From Cryptomeria japonica (Eukaryota > Streptophyta > Pinopsida > Cupressales > Cupressaceae), in NCBI RefSeq assembly GCF_030272615.1, contig NC_081415.1, forward strand, positions 506,181,373 to 506,245,372: a stretch of 64,000 nt of DNA, written 5' to 3'. Below, piece by piece: positions 54,788 through 64,000 of the stretch. The notes under the pieces were generated by a model. It was not told the DNA's origin. It was given only the letters and a program-made list of their open reading frames with translations, and ran no database searches. The stretch's first letter is position 1, and every line of letters begins with the position of its first letter. The position numbers and the translations under genes were made by a program.

Positions 54788-54788
54788 A

Positions 54789-54792
54789 TATT

Positions 54793-54834
<42 letters not shown>

Positions 54835-55150
54835 GTCTCCAGTCTCCCTCTCTTTCTCTCCCTCCCTTCTTCCTCTCTCACTTGGTCTGTCTCTCTTGCT
54901 TTTCTCTCACTCTCTCAGGTCTCCAACTCTGTCTCTCCCTCCTTATCTCTCACTTGGGCTCTCTTAAGTCTTGTTATCCCTCACTCCCTTCCTCCCTCTC
55001 TAGTATACCGCTCTCTCACTCACTCACTCTCTATCCCTAATCTCTCACTTGTACTCTCTCTCTTAGGTCTATCCCTCTCGCTCCCTCTCTCTCATTATCT
55101 CTCCCTTTCTTACTCATTCTCTTTGTCTGTCTCTCTCTCTAAATACAAAG
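54789..55150. repeat. Pyrimidine-rich tract with (CT)n
   Basis: (CT)n at about 54795-54833, then CTCTCTC-rich DNA with CTCACTTGGTCTGTCTCTC, similar in style to 43376-44586. The frame at 54757-55170 is a repeat artefact. No gene. Confidence 0.9.
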
Positions 55151-56400
55151 TGAACTCCAAAGTTACTTAAAATACTAACAACACATAAATGAAACACACA
55201 CATAGAAACAACACACATAATCTTCAAGAATGACAATGTTTTAAACCATACACCACACAATGTAAATATCAACATTAACTTCTAAACACGTAAACACAAT
55301 TCATATAAAAAAAATATTTCAAAGTTTCAACATATTTCACACAAACAAAAAGTGAATGCATACTATAGTTTAAACACACATTAAATAAACATGCATTTTT
55401 TTTCAAACACATGGAGTTCATTCAAATATGTCAAATATAAACATGTTTCACAAAAAAATACTTCAAACACACACAAAATAAACACTCAAGTTCAACATTG
55501 TCAAAGTACAAACACATACAGTGAATCCCAAAGTTCAAACATACAACATAAATAATTGTCAAAGTGAATGTCTAAGTATAGACAAAACAATATGGTTGTC
55601 AAAGTTAAAACATATTTCACATGATGTTTGTTCGTTTCACACATAGTTTGTTTGACCATACACTTCACACATATACACAAAGTTAGTTCAAACATACCAA
55701 ACTAAAAATACAATTTGAAAGGTTTGACAATCATTTATGTTATATGTTTGAACTTTGAGATTCAATTGTGTGTGTTTGTATTTTGACAATGTTAAGTGTT
55801 TACATGCTTTACACATAGTGAATGTCTAAGTATAAACATACACACATACCAAAGTATAAACAAAAAAATATGATTGTCAAAGTTAAACCATATTTCACAT
55901 GAACTTTGTTTGTTTCACACATAGTTTGTTTCAACACACGCTTCACACATATACACAAAGTTAGTTCAAACATACCAAACTAAAAACACAATTTGAAAAG
56001 GTTTCACAAAAAGTAAATATTTAAGTTAAAACATGTCAGAGTATAGATACAAAAATTGTGAATGCCAAAGTTTAAACATACAAGATAAGGGAAATTAAAA
56101 GTTAGTATGTTCTTAATATAAGGTGAATATAAAAATTCAAACTTACAAACAAATGCAACAAAATGGTTGTCAAAGTTAAAACACATTTCAAATATATTTT
56201 GTTTGTTTCACCCATAATTTGTTCAAACATACTCTTCATATACAAAATAAATGTTAAAGTTAAAATATTGACATAAATGAATGAAAGTTCAAACACATTT
56301 CATACAACATTATTTCATTTCAGACATATTTTTCAAGCATACAGTTCAGTTATATCTTGTTTTAAAATAAAATAAATTAAAAAATGCAATAAAAATCAAC
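55151..56400. repeat. AT-rich region of degenerate tandem repeats (about 260-bp unit)
   Basis: The block CAAAGTTAAAACATATTTCA CATG…TTTGTTCGTTTCACACATAG TTTGTTT…CACACATATACACAAAGTTA GTTCAAACATACCAAACTAA at about 55595-55740 recurs at 55875-56010 and, more diverged, at 56165-56240. Shorter CAAACACAC and TTCAAACAC words fill 55180-55500. No coding sequence; frames at 55501-55695, 56004-56186 and 56102-56296 are composition artefacts. Confidence 0.75.
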
Positions 56401-56640
56401 ATAAAAACACTAGACTGAAAATAATGACCATGACCAATGGCCAATCCCTGCAGCCTTGGGGAGGGGGCCAATTCAACCCCTCCCAAATATATTTTTTTAT
56501 TAAACAAAAAATCCATTACATATTAATGTGCAAATAAGTTTACCGATTTCAGCAGTTGATTTAGGAGTGCAGCAGTAAAATTAAAATTTGCTCTGCTTTA
56601 ACATGAGCTATTGTTGTAGAGAATTGTTACACTAATTTAT
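56401..56640. other. Unassigned AT-rich DNA
   Basis: About 240 bases with no recognisable gene, repeat or LTR signature. Confidence 0.5.
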
Positions 56641-57545
56641 AGTCAAAGATTTTTACAATTGATATGAGAAATTAGTTTACACTATCCTCTTTAGATTTCT
56701 ACTTCTTTTATCCTCCTCTTGGTTGCCATCATTGCTGCCTGAAAAATCACCTGCCATAGAAAAGGACGAATACAAAATAATAATAACTTTTTTAAAAACA
56801 GTCTACAATAGAAATAGAACTCGGAGAAAATAAAAATAGAGGAGGACTGGCCATGCCAAACAAAAATAGAATGACAACAAAAGAAAGGGAAAAAAACATA
56901 ATGATGAACAAAGAAGCTAACAAAATAGAATATGAAGTAAACAAAACTTTGTAAACATTCATTAATGTCCTTGAAGTAAATCAAACTGTTAACAACAAGA
57001 TAAATGCAACCAAATTGAATTCAAAATAGAAAACCAAAATGAAAATAATAAAAATTTCCATTCATAGAACTCCTTATCAGCTGCTTTTCCATCACTTCAA
57101 TGCCGCCTTGAGATTTTTACAATTGATATGAAAAATTAGTTTACACTATCCTCCTCTTCCTTGCCATCACTACTGCCTGAAAAATCATCTGCCACAGAAA
57201 AGGATGAATACAAAATAATAATAACTTTTTTAAAAACAGTCTACAATAGAAATAGAACTCAAAGAAAATAAAAACAAAGGAGGCATGGCCATGCCAAACA
57301 AAAATAGAATGACAACAAAAGAAAGGGAAAAAAACATAATGATGGACAAAGAAGCCAAAAAAATAGAATATGAAGTAAACAAAACTATGTAAACATTCAT
57401 TAATGTCGCTGAAGTAAATCAGACTGTTAACAACAAGATAAATGCAACCAAATTGACTTCAAAATAGAAAACCAAAATGAAAATAATAAAAATTTCCATT
57501 CATAGGAACTCCTTATCAGCTGCTTTTCCATCACTTCAATTCCTC
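56641..57545. repeat. Direct tandem duplication of about 460 bp
   Basis: Unit 1 runs from about 56649 (ATTTTTACAATTGATATGAG) to 57110. Unit 2 runs from 57114 (ATTTTTACAATTGATATGAA) to about 57545. They agree over nearly their whole length, with scattered substitutions and a deletion of about 25 bp near 57146 in unit 2 (TTTAGATTTCTACTTCTTTT is missing). The content is A-rich, with AAAATAATAATAACTTTTTT and TGACAACAAAAGAAAGGG. The minus-strand frame at 56691-56984 is open in unit 1 but has no recognisable domain and I do not call it a gene. Confidence 0.85.
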
Positions 57546-57805
57546 TTTAAGGTTTTTGAGATATTTTACTGCATAGCCGCCTTGTAATTTAATTGCATCG
57601 TCGCCTTCATTTTCTAGGCCGCTTGCAGAGTTTTCAAGTTTTCACATTCACAGTAATCAATTTTGTTTTTTGACCTTCTTCATTCAGTATATTGGATTGT
57701 TATCGTTGTGTTCTTTGGCCATTTTGGATTTCATGCAAGCATCTCTCCATCTACTCTGCAAAATCTCAAAACAAACAAATACTAAAAAATAGCAGAGATG
57801 TAATG
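57546..57805. other. Unassigned spacer left of element J
   Basis: About 260 bases with GCCGCCTTG-like words (GCATAGCCGCCTTGTAATTT near 57570) and no recognised feature. Confidence 0.4.
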
Positions 57806-58172
57806 CGTTAAGTTCTTTCAAAATTCTATGATCAAAATAGAAGAGATGGAGATATGATCTGAAAGTTGTATTTTATCTGCTATAGCGTGTTTTAAAGATG
57901 CACCACACTTATCAATTTCGGTGTGTACATCCTCCTCAATGTAAGCATGCTATATAAGTGGATGAGGGGTTACGTAGTGAAGAGATATGTCTTCCCACAT
58001 TCTTCCCTACGTACGTCGCACCACAGTATATAAACTAGTCACTGTTTACTTACCTGATCGAAAGGAGTGTGACTTGTTTGAGAATCGCTTTACCACCCGA
58101 TACCATGAACGGTGTAACTGTTGGTCAAATGCGATAAGTTATCTTTGGTTTTATTTATCATTAGTTAACGTT

Positions 58173-58233
<61 letters not shown>

Positions 58234-58272
58234 GAAGCATGAAATAGTACGACTGACGTTACAAAATTAACA
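57806..58272 (-). mobile_element. 3' LTR of element J
   Basis: It is collinear with 62932-63396. The plus-strand start is CGTTAAGTTC where the partner has TGTTAAGTTC, so the terminal base has mutated. An (AT)n run at 58176-58231 is longer than in the partner, and a block of about 13 bp (GGGAGGACACATC) present in the partner at 63126-63140 is absent here. Frame 57987-58247 is not a gene. Confidence 0.9.
58176..58231. repeat. (AT)n microsatellite in J 3' LTR
   Basis: 56 bases of uninterrupted AT; the other LTR has about 18 bp plus an interrupted stretch at the same place. Confidence 0.95.
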
Positions 58273-58865
58273 CTCCCTCTTAACTAGGGAAGACACATTT
58301 CATGTTAGAGAAAACATCACAATTCATCCATCGATTGTGAAGAGAGGAGATATCACACCATGGTGATATTCAGAGATATGGCTCAACAATGAATATCAAG
58401 TCTCATGATACTCACCATAACTCATAGTTATTAAGTAAGGTATGTGCACTGGCATCAAGTCACATGTTGCCTACCATACTGATAATGATTTCATGGCATG
58501 CCCATGAATATTATGTTCATAATATTCACCATGAAGATCTCTATCATAATTATGGTTTATTTAATGATATCAACCAACAGATATCTACCATAATGTCTCA
58601 GAGATATATATACTATCATGACATGTCCACAAATATCAAGTCACGTGATATCCATCAAGATAGTTAAATTGATAATTGTAAAATCGTCACCTTACAATAT
58701 CAATTTGAAACAAGTGTTCATTATTGAAAAGTCGTCACCCTTCAATAATGTTCACAGAAGGCCCATGCAGTCATGGAGTCACACACATGACAAATTAAAG
58801 AGTTTACACACTAAACATCTTTAAATATATTAGTATATCAGAATAAATGAGACTCTATCTCAAAA
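58273..58865 (-). other. 3' noncoding region of element J with polypurine tract
   Basis: On the minus strand TTAAGAGGGAG directly precedes the 3' LTR (TGTTAATTTTG at 58272), a probable polypurine tract. The rest (about 580 bases) contains repeated ATATCAAGTC and CACCATA-like words and no open coding sequence; frames 58464-58667 and 58618-58824 show no domain. Confidence 0.65.
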
Positions 58866-59380
58866 TTAAATAATATTTTCAACCATACCAAGTTTATCTC
58901 TAAAGTGTTCAATCTTGATCCTGGAGAGAGGATTGGTAAGAATGTCTGCAATCTGATCACCTGTACTAATATAATTCAGTCGGATCACATTCCTTTCCAC
59001 CATATCTCGAACATAGTGATAAGGAATCTCAATGTGTTTAGACTTGTCATGAAATACCGGATTCATTGAAAGCTTGATGCAACTTTGATTGTCGCAATAG
59101 ATGACAGTAGGATTTAAGGGCTGACCAAACAAACCTACAAGCAATTTTCAGAGCCATACAACTTCTCTTGCTCCCATGGAGGCTGCATGTATTCAGCTTC
59201 TGTAGAACTCTAAGCAACTGAAGATTGTTTTCTACATATCCATGAGATCATTCCTAATCCTAAACTGAAGCAACATCCTGATGTGCTTTTCATGTCAACT
59301 ATGCTTCCAGCCCAATCAGAACCAGTGAATCCATGTAGATCAAGTTCTACATGTTTATATTTCAAACAAAAACCAATAGT
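58866..59380 (-). pseudogene. RNase H of element J
   Basis: The domain starts in the end of the frame 60109-59210 (LDLHGFTGSDWAGSIVDMKS TSG, with the catalytic aspartate in GSDWAG). After a stop and a short decayed part it resumes at 59144 (NPTVIYCDNQSCIKLSMNPV, HDKSKHIEIPYHYVRDMVER, STGDQIADILTNPLSRIKIE). The DNQ and ADILTNPL words are the second and last catalytic regions of copia RNase H. All expected acids appear present, but at least one stop and a frame change around 59210-59150 break it. This is the 3' end of pol. Confidence 0.88.
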
Positions 59381-60510
59381 TCCTCGAAGATATCTCAGAA
59401 TATGTTTTGCAACAACAAAATGTATTTCCCTGGGTTCACACATGAATTGACTTAGTGCGTTTACAACATAACATATATCAGGTCTTGTGTTTACCAAATA
59501 CATCAGAGATCCAATAATTTGTCGGTAGCGTGTAGGATCTGCAAACTCTGATTCTGCAGTTGTTTCCTTTAACTTGTGCAGATTTGTCTCCATAGGTGTG
59601 GTCATGGATCTACAATCCAACATTTTAAATCTCTTGAGTATATCAATGGTGTATTTTCCTTGATTAAAGATTATACCATCTACATGCTGCCAAACTTCCA
59701 ATCCAAGGAAGTAGTGAAGAATTCCTAAATCTTTCATATCAAACTCAGAGGCTAATTCTTTCTTACATCGAGAAATACAATTATCCTCTCCTGTGATTAG
59801 TAGATCATCAACATAAAGAATAAGAATTAATAATTCACCATTGATTACCTTGTAGTAGAGATTTGGATCTGCTTCATTCTTGAAAAAACCTAATTCCAAG
59901 AGATAGTGATCAATTCTTTCATACCATGCTTTGGGGGTCTGTTTCAGTCCATAAAGAGCTTTCTTTAAGATGCAGACATGTGATTCAGCCTTATGGATCA
60001 CAAAAACTTCAGGTTGCTCCAAATAAACTTCTTCAATCTTACCATTCAGAAAAGCAGTCTTGACATCCATTTGATGGACTTTCCATCCTTTATATGTTGC
60101 AATAGCCAAAGCTGCTCAGACAGAAGTGTATCTGGCAACAGGAGCAAATGTCTCTTCATAGTCAATACCTTCTCTCTGTGAGAAACCACTGGCAACAAAC
60201 CTTGTTTTGTGCTTCTCAATGCTGCCATCTGTTGCATGTTTGATTTTGAAGAGCCATTTAGAAGATACCACAGATTTGCCTTTAGGCCTAGGCACAATAT
60301 CCTAGACATCATTTTTCATAATTGACCGATACTCTTCTGACATGGCATCTTTCCAAACTTGATGCTTGAGCGCATCTCCAACACAGGAAGGTTCTGCATC
60401 AATGATCTCACTTATCAGGACAGTATAATTGGAAAATAGGTTAGGTCTCTTACTTTCTCTGAAGGTCCCCTTTGGAGCAGCATAATTTTCAGCTTCTTGA
60501 AGCATCTTTT
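59381..60510 (-). pseudogene. Reverse transcriptase of element J
   Basis: RT begins near 60505 in a separate frame (AEPSCVGDALKHQVWKDAMS, EEYRSIMKNDV). It continues near 60300-60110 in another (LFKIKHATDGSIEK-like region, then the segment with VARYTS), and is then open for 299 codons from 60109. Motifs are WKVHQMDVKTAFLNGKIEEV, CILKKALYGLKQTPKAWYER, LLILILYVDDLLITGEDNCI (catalytic YVDD near 59818), MKDLGILHYFLGLEVWQ and YRQIIGSLMYLVNTRPDICY. The polymerase core is intact over these 900 bases; the upstream third is split by stops and frame changes. Confidence 0.9.
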
Positions 60511-61560
60511 TAGCCCAAAGTGGTCTCTTCCTAGTTTCTGGATAATTTTCTTATAAAGGTAAGCCTTGAACTTCATGCTCAGCATCTTCAGGGGTCTCCC
60601 TCTAAATCTCAGGGGTGGAATCCTCATCCAAGCTTGTAGGAGAATCTTGGTGTTCTAATTCATTAGAGCTTTTGGACCTCCTGAATGTTATGTCTTCCTC
60701 AAAGATGACATCTCTGCTTAGTTCAATTTGTCTTTGACTAGGTTTGTATATTATGTAGGCTTTAGAGGTTTCACTGTACCCAACAAATACTCCTTTCTTT
60801 CCATAAAGTTCTAAATTTGACCTCTTTTCTTTGGGGACATGAATATAGACTGGACACCCAAAGATCCGGAAATGACTTATATCAGGTTTGTTGCCAGTAA
60901 AGGCTTCTTCAGGGGTTTTATTGTCAAGAAGAGAATGAGGACATCTATTTTGAATGTACACAGTTATCCTAGATGCTTCAACCCAAAATGAGGTTTCTAT
61001 ATTTTGGTCAAACAACATAGCCCTAGCAGCTTCTACTATAGTCCTATTCTTTCTTTCAGCTACCCCATTTTGTTATGGGATATAAGGTACAGTTAACTCC
61101 CTCTTAATCCCAGCATTTATACAATAATCTTTAAACATATCAGAAGTGTATTCCCCCCCCCCCCATTATCTATTCTTAAGGTTATGATTTTCTTACCTGT
61201 CATATTTTCTGCAAGAGCTTTGAATTCCTTAAATTTAGAAAGGATTTCTTCAGACTCTTTGTACCTCAAAAAATATATCCAGGTCTTCCTAGAATAATCA
61301 TCTACAAATATTACATAATATAAAAATCCCCCTAATGAGGGTACAAACATGGGTCCACGTAAATCAGAATGAACTAATTCTAATACATTTTTGGGTTTAC
61401 TGTTGCTAGAATTAAAAGACCCTTTAGTATTCTTTCCCAAGGCACACCCTTTGCAGGCTCCTTCAGATTTTTGACTTAGCTTGGGTAAGTCGATCACCAT
61501 CTTCTCTATCTTAGGTAGGGCATGGAAATGAAGGTGCCCTAATCTTCTGTGGCAAAGTTC
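60511..61560 (-). pseudogene. Integrase of element J
   Basis: The pre-integrase zinc region is in the end of the first long frame (ELCHRRLGHLHFHALPKIEK, ACKGCALGKNTKGSFNSSN). The core follows (VLELVHSDLRGPMFVPSLGG, with the first aspartate; FVDDYSRKTWIYFLRYKESE; ITLRIDNGGG, with the second). A run of 13-14 C at about 61152-61165 (G-run in sense) shifts the frame right after the second aspartate. From 61018 it resumes (SFWVEASRITVYIQNRCPHS, FGCPVYIHVPKEKRSNLELY, GKKGVFVGYSETSKAYIIYK) and ends in the variable linker to RT near 60600. Confidence 0.88.
61151..61166. repeat. C-run that breaks the integrase frame of J
   Basis: About 13 C in a row (ATTCCCCCCCCCCCCCATTA), where relatives would have a short GGxGG-type codon series after the DNG motif. 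Expansion by replication slippage is the simplest explanation. Confidence 0.8.
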
Positions 61561-62832
61561 ATTCGAATCTGGAGTCTCATGAATCAAGGCTAGAGGTGGA
61601 GTGGTGCAAAGTTTGTAGAGGCTCCCTTGTCTTACTCCAATGGTGTTGGCTTTCTTGATGGTGGAGTTCTTTGGCGAAGCAAGTACCTTTCCTTCCATAA
61701 AGGTTAGTCTGTAACCCTTATCTTCAAGTGCAGAAACTGAGACAAAGTTTCTCTTTATACCAGGTACAAATGGAACTCCAGACAACTGTAGGGATATGCC
61801 TGACTTAAGGTTGATATTGCAGGTTCCTATTCCCATAACTGGATAATTTGAGTCATCACCAATTGTCACTTCTTCATTTGAACTTTCCACAAGTGTATCT
61901 AGGTGCTCACGAAATCCAGTGATGTGTCGAGATGCTCCGCTGTCAATCACCCATGTGTTGAAACTGGAGGTGACTTGACTAGAGAGGGCTGAGTAGAAGA
62001 CTAGCTTCTTGGAATTACTCCCTTTCTTAATTTCTGCCATTGAAGCTTGTTGTTTGATCCTGTTTGGACACTTCATTGCATAGTGCCCATATTGGTCACA
62101 TCTGAAACATTGTACTTCGGAAATCTCTTTCTTCTTCTTTAAAGACCTCTTCCCATTTAAGTTGTTGTCCCTCTTTCTCTTAAAGTTCTTCTTCTTTCCT
62201 TTCTTGTGGGAATTAGAGTTTAGAACTTGAATGTCTTCATTGCCATTGTTTTGTTTTATTCCTCTTGTGACAAGTTGGGATTCCTCTTGAATGCAATCGG
62301 TTTTCAATCTATCAAACTTAGGAAATTTAGAACGAGCACTGATTCCTTGAATGAACGATTCCCATGAGGTAGGAAGTCCATTTAGGGCCATCATAGCAAG
62401 TTCTTTGTTGTCTACTAGATGTCCAATAGTGGAGAGTTGATCCCTAAGCTCAGTGATCCTCAAGAAATAGGATGTAACTGTTTCTCCTTTATTCATCTTT
62501 ATATGGTGTAGTTGATTCTTTAGGGTGAGAGCCATGCTGGTGTTGTTGATTTCATAAATGTCAGCTAGTGCTTTGAACATCTGAAAGGCCGTCTCATATT
62601 TAGAAATAACTAGTACAATGTGGTCTCTTACTGAATCCACAATTATCTTAAGGGCCTTCTCACTGTCCTTGCTCCACTGAATTTTCTCTGTATCATCAGA
62701 GGGTTCAGGAATTTCACTTTTGACATGGGAGTCAATTTTATTTTCTTTCAAAACAAGCATGATCCTGAATTTCCAAGATACAAAATTTGATGCTCCATCT
62801 AATCTATCTTCAAATCTAACTTCGGTTGCCAT
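61560..62832 (-). CDS. Gag and protease of element J
   Basis: One 571-codon frame starts at 62832 (MATEVRFEDRLDGASNFVSW), 88 bases after the primer site, so the start is well placed, and runs to 61117 through gag, protease and the first part of integrase. The gag domain covers residues about 10-195 (MALTLKNQLHHIKMNKGETV, LAMMALNGLPTSWESFIQGI). A basic stretch KKGKKKNFKRKRDNNLNG follows, then the zinc knuckle CFRCDQYGHYAMKC near residue 245. The protease has WVIDSGASRHITG near residue 293 (DSGA active site), followed by HLDTLVESSNEEVTIGDDSN. No stop occurs in these 420 codons, in contrast to the rest of the window. Confidence 0.92.
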
Positions 62833-62919
62833 TAGGATTATGGGAATGTGATCTTAGTAAGAGCCTCGTGAAATTTTATGAGATTGTTACAGAATTTTAA
62901 TATGATCTTCCTTAACTTC

Positions 62920-62931
62920 GCTCTGATACCA
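62920..62931 (-). other. Primer binding site of element J (tRNA-iMet)
   Basis: On the minus strand TGGTATCAGAGC directly abuts the LTR end GAACTTAACA, with no spacer. Confidence 0.93.
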
Positions 62932-63396
62932 TGTTAAGTTCTTTCAAAATTCTATGATCAAAATAGAATCTAGATGGAGATATGATCTGAAAGTTGTATT
63001 TTATCTGCTATAACGTGTTTTAAAGATGCACCACACTTATCAATTTCGGTGTGTACATCCTCCTCAATGTAAGCATGCTATATAAGTGGATGAGGGGTTA
63101 CTAGTGAAGAGATATGTCTTCCCACATGGGAGGACACATCTCTTCCCTACGTACCTCACACCACAGTATATAAACTAGTCACCGTTTACTTACCCGATCA
63201 GAAGGAGTGCGACTTGTTTGAGAATCGCTTTACCACCCGATACCATGAACGGTGTAACCGTTGGTCAAATGCGATTAGTTATCTTTGGTTTTATTTATCA
63301 TTAATTAACGTTAACATATTAGTATATGTAATCAAATTAATATATATATATATATCGGAAGCATGAAATAGTACGACCAACGTTACAAAATTAACA
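62932..63396 (-). mobile_element. 5' LTR of element J
   Basis: 465 bp; on the minus strand it begins TGTTAATTTTGTAACGTTGG and ends AAGAACTTAACA. A TATA-like AGTTTATATACTG on the minus strand near 63175-63163 could be the promoter. It is the partner of 57806-58272. Confidence 0.92.
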
Positions 63397-64000
63397 CCTT
63401 GCAAACCAAGAAATATTTTTTATTCAATTCACAAATCGATCTGCGAATGTTTTGTTACAGACCTAGCCTTCAAAGGCCTCACTGTCTTTCTCCATCTTTG
63501 CTCTCAGGCCGACCCTAGCCCTCTCTCCCTTCTTGATCGACGCTCTCTGATCTTCCCTGCCTTTTAGTGAATAATCTGTCGATCTTTTTGTATTCTTCCT
63601 TTGGGCCGACTGATGCCCTTCCACCTGCTGTGGTATTCCCTTCTCACCGTTGAATGGTTATTGTAAATTACCCTATTTTTATGTTTTCATAAAAATAATC
63701 CTATTTAGCAAACAATCTCTAAAATAATGATACATTCTTTACTGGAAAAGAGACGAAATAGCATGATCGCTCTGTGCTTTCTTTGATTGGTGATTAGCTT
63801 GCCACGGTTTATCCTTGACACAGAACAAAAACAAAATGTTGCCATTGCAACGGATCGATGAAGTAGACAGAAGTCGATCTTTCCTTGACTCAATTGCTGC
63901 GATGGATATCCATACTCTGTTTTCAAACCTCGTATCTTGGCTCGGGCAAGGATGATGTTGGTGGGGTTGTCGATTGCATTTGTTTGACAGTTTGTATAGC
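63397..64000. other. Unassigned DNA at the right edge
   Basis: About 600 bases with ordinary base composition and no LTR, zinc finger or pol signature. The only frame of note (63926-63705, minus, 73 codons) has no domain that I recognise and I do not call it a gene. It may be host DNA or the start of another element. Confidence 0.4.

Larger units (their letters stand above)
53975..54788 (+). repeat. Right arm of the large inverted repeat
   Basis: The arm starts CTAGCACAAGGGTTTGTCTG immediately after the coding remnant and ends at the second primer-like unit. It contains a run of CTACCAC and CCATCTACCAC words (54310-54490), the TATA box and a leader of about 260 bases. It pairs with 47257-48221 in reverse orientation. 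Beyond it comes (CT)n. The frame on the minus strand at 54044-54316 is a shadow; a similar one appears in the left arm. Confidence 0.8.
57806..63396 (-). mobile_element. Complete Ty1/copia element J, decayed
   Basis: Two direct LTRs (57806-58272 and 62932-63396, about 466 bp) enclose a primer site, one gag-pol region in copia order (gag, protease, integrase, RT, RNase H) and a purine tract. Total length is 5591 bp, normal for a small copia element. No target duplication is seen: TAATG on the left and CCTTG on the right. Pol is broken by several stops and a C-run. I do not assign a named copia lineage. Confidence 0.93.

Noticed and set aside
47257-54788. Interpretation as one DNA transposon with terminal inverted repeats
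   Set aside because: The arms hold a promoter, leader and tRNA primer sites, and the interior has protease and RNase H remnants; no transposase is seen, so a rearranged retroelement or pararetrovirus explains it better.
56691-56984. 97-codon minus-strand frame with hydrophobic stretches
   Set aside because: It occurs in only one of two near-identical tandem units, is phenylalanine-rich from an A-rich template, and shows no domain.
63705-63926. 73-codon minus-strand frame at the right edge as a possible host gene
   Set aside because: Short, with no recognised domain and no visible splice or start context; there is not enough sequence to decide.

Overview
The window is a block of nested plant transposable elements. 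I find no convincing host gene. Plant origin is clear from Ty3/gypsy chromoviruses with chromodomains, a Tat-like Ty3/gypsy element with a second RNase H, Ty1/copia elements primed by initiator tRNA-Met (TGGTATCAGAGC), a plant L1-type LINE ORF1 (DUF4283 plus zinc knuckle) and a fossil resembling a plant pararetrovirus. The long LTRs, heavy decay by stop codons, deep nesting and long (CT)n/(GA)n tracts suggest a large, slowly purged genome such as a gymnosperm. That is an inference, not an identification.

1-40196 is one stratified stack. The oldest layer is chromovirus B (Tekay/Del-like, + strand), whose LTRs I reconstruct as about 4 kb. Its 5' LTR (visible tail 22998-24555) was hit by the Tat-like element A (visible part 1481-22997). 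A was then hit by a Sirevirus-like copia element (C1, - strand; only its 5' LTR 341-1480 and first codons 278-1 are visible) and by chromovirus D (- strand, 3992-15437, TSD GCTGG). D carries two solo LTRs (9375-11027, TSD CCCCC; 11718-12497, TSD GTGCC/ATGCC). B's 3' LTR (29417-31476 and 38254-40196) was split by element E (31477-38248, TSD CAAAC). E has two 801-bp LTRs, a PBS and PPTs but no protease, integrase, reverse transcriptase or RNase H. It encodes instead a coiled-coil protein with four zinc knuckles and a large unrecognised second protein.

40236-47060 holds LTR fragments of two related gypsy-type families, a possible gag start, very long (GA)n and (CT)n arrays, and a solo LTR (F, 44587-47055, TSD AATGT) that itself contains a solo LTR (G, 45937-46988).

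47257-54788 is an inverted structure. Its arms carry a TATA box, a transcribed-leader-like stretch and a tandem array of tRNA-Met primer sites. Between them lie a protease-bearing polyprotein fragment on the - strand and an RNase H fragment of pararetrovirus type on the + strand. An ORF1-only LINE (50755-52393, 13-bp TSD) is inserted into the first fragment.

54789-57805 is low-complexity and duplicated AT-rich DNA. 57806-63396 is a complete but decayed Ty1/copia element J (- strand, LTRs of about 466 bp). 63397-64000 shows nothing I recognise.

Nearly all coding regions are interrupted by stops or frameshifts, so none is likely to make its full product. The most unusual items are E (enzyme-free element with a large extra gene), the extra gene downstream of pol in A, the inverted pararetrovirus-like structure with multiple primer sites, and the ORF1-only LINE.
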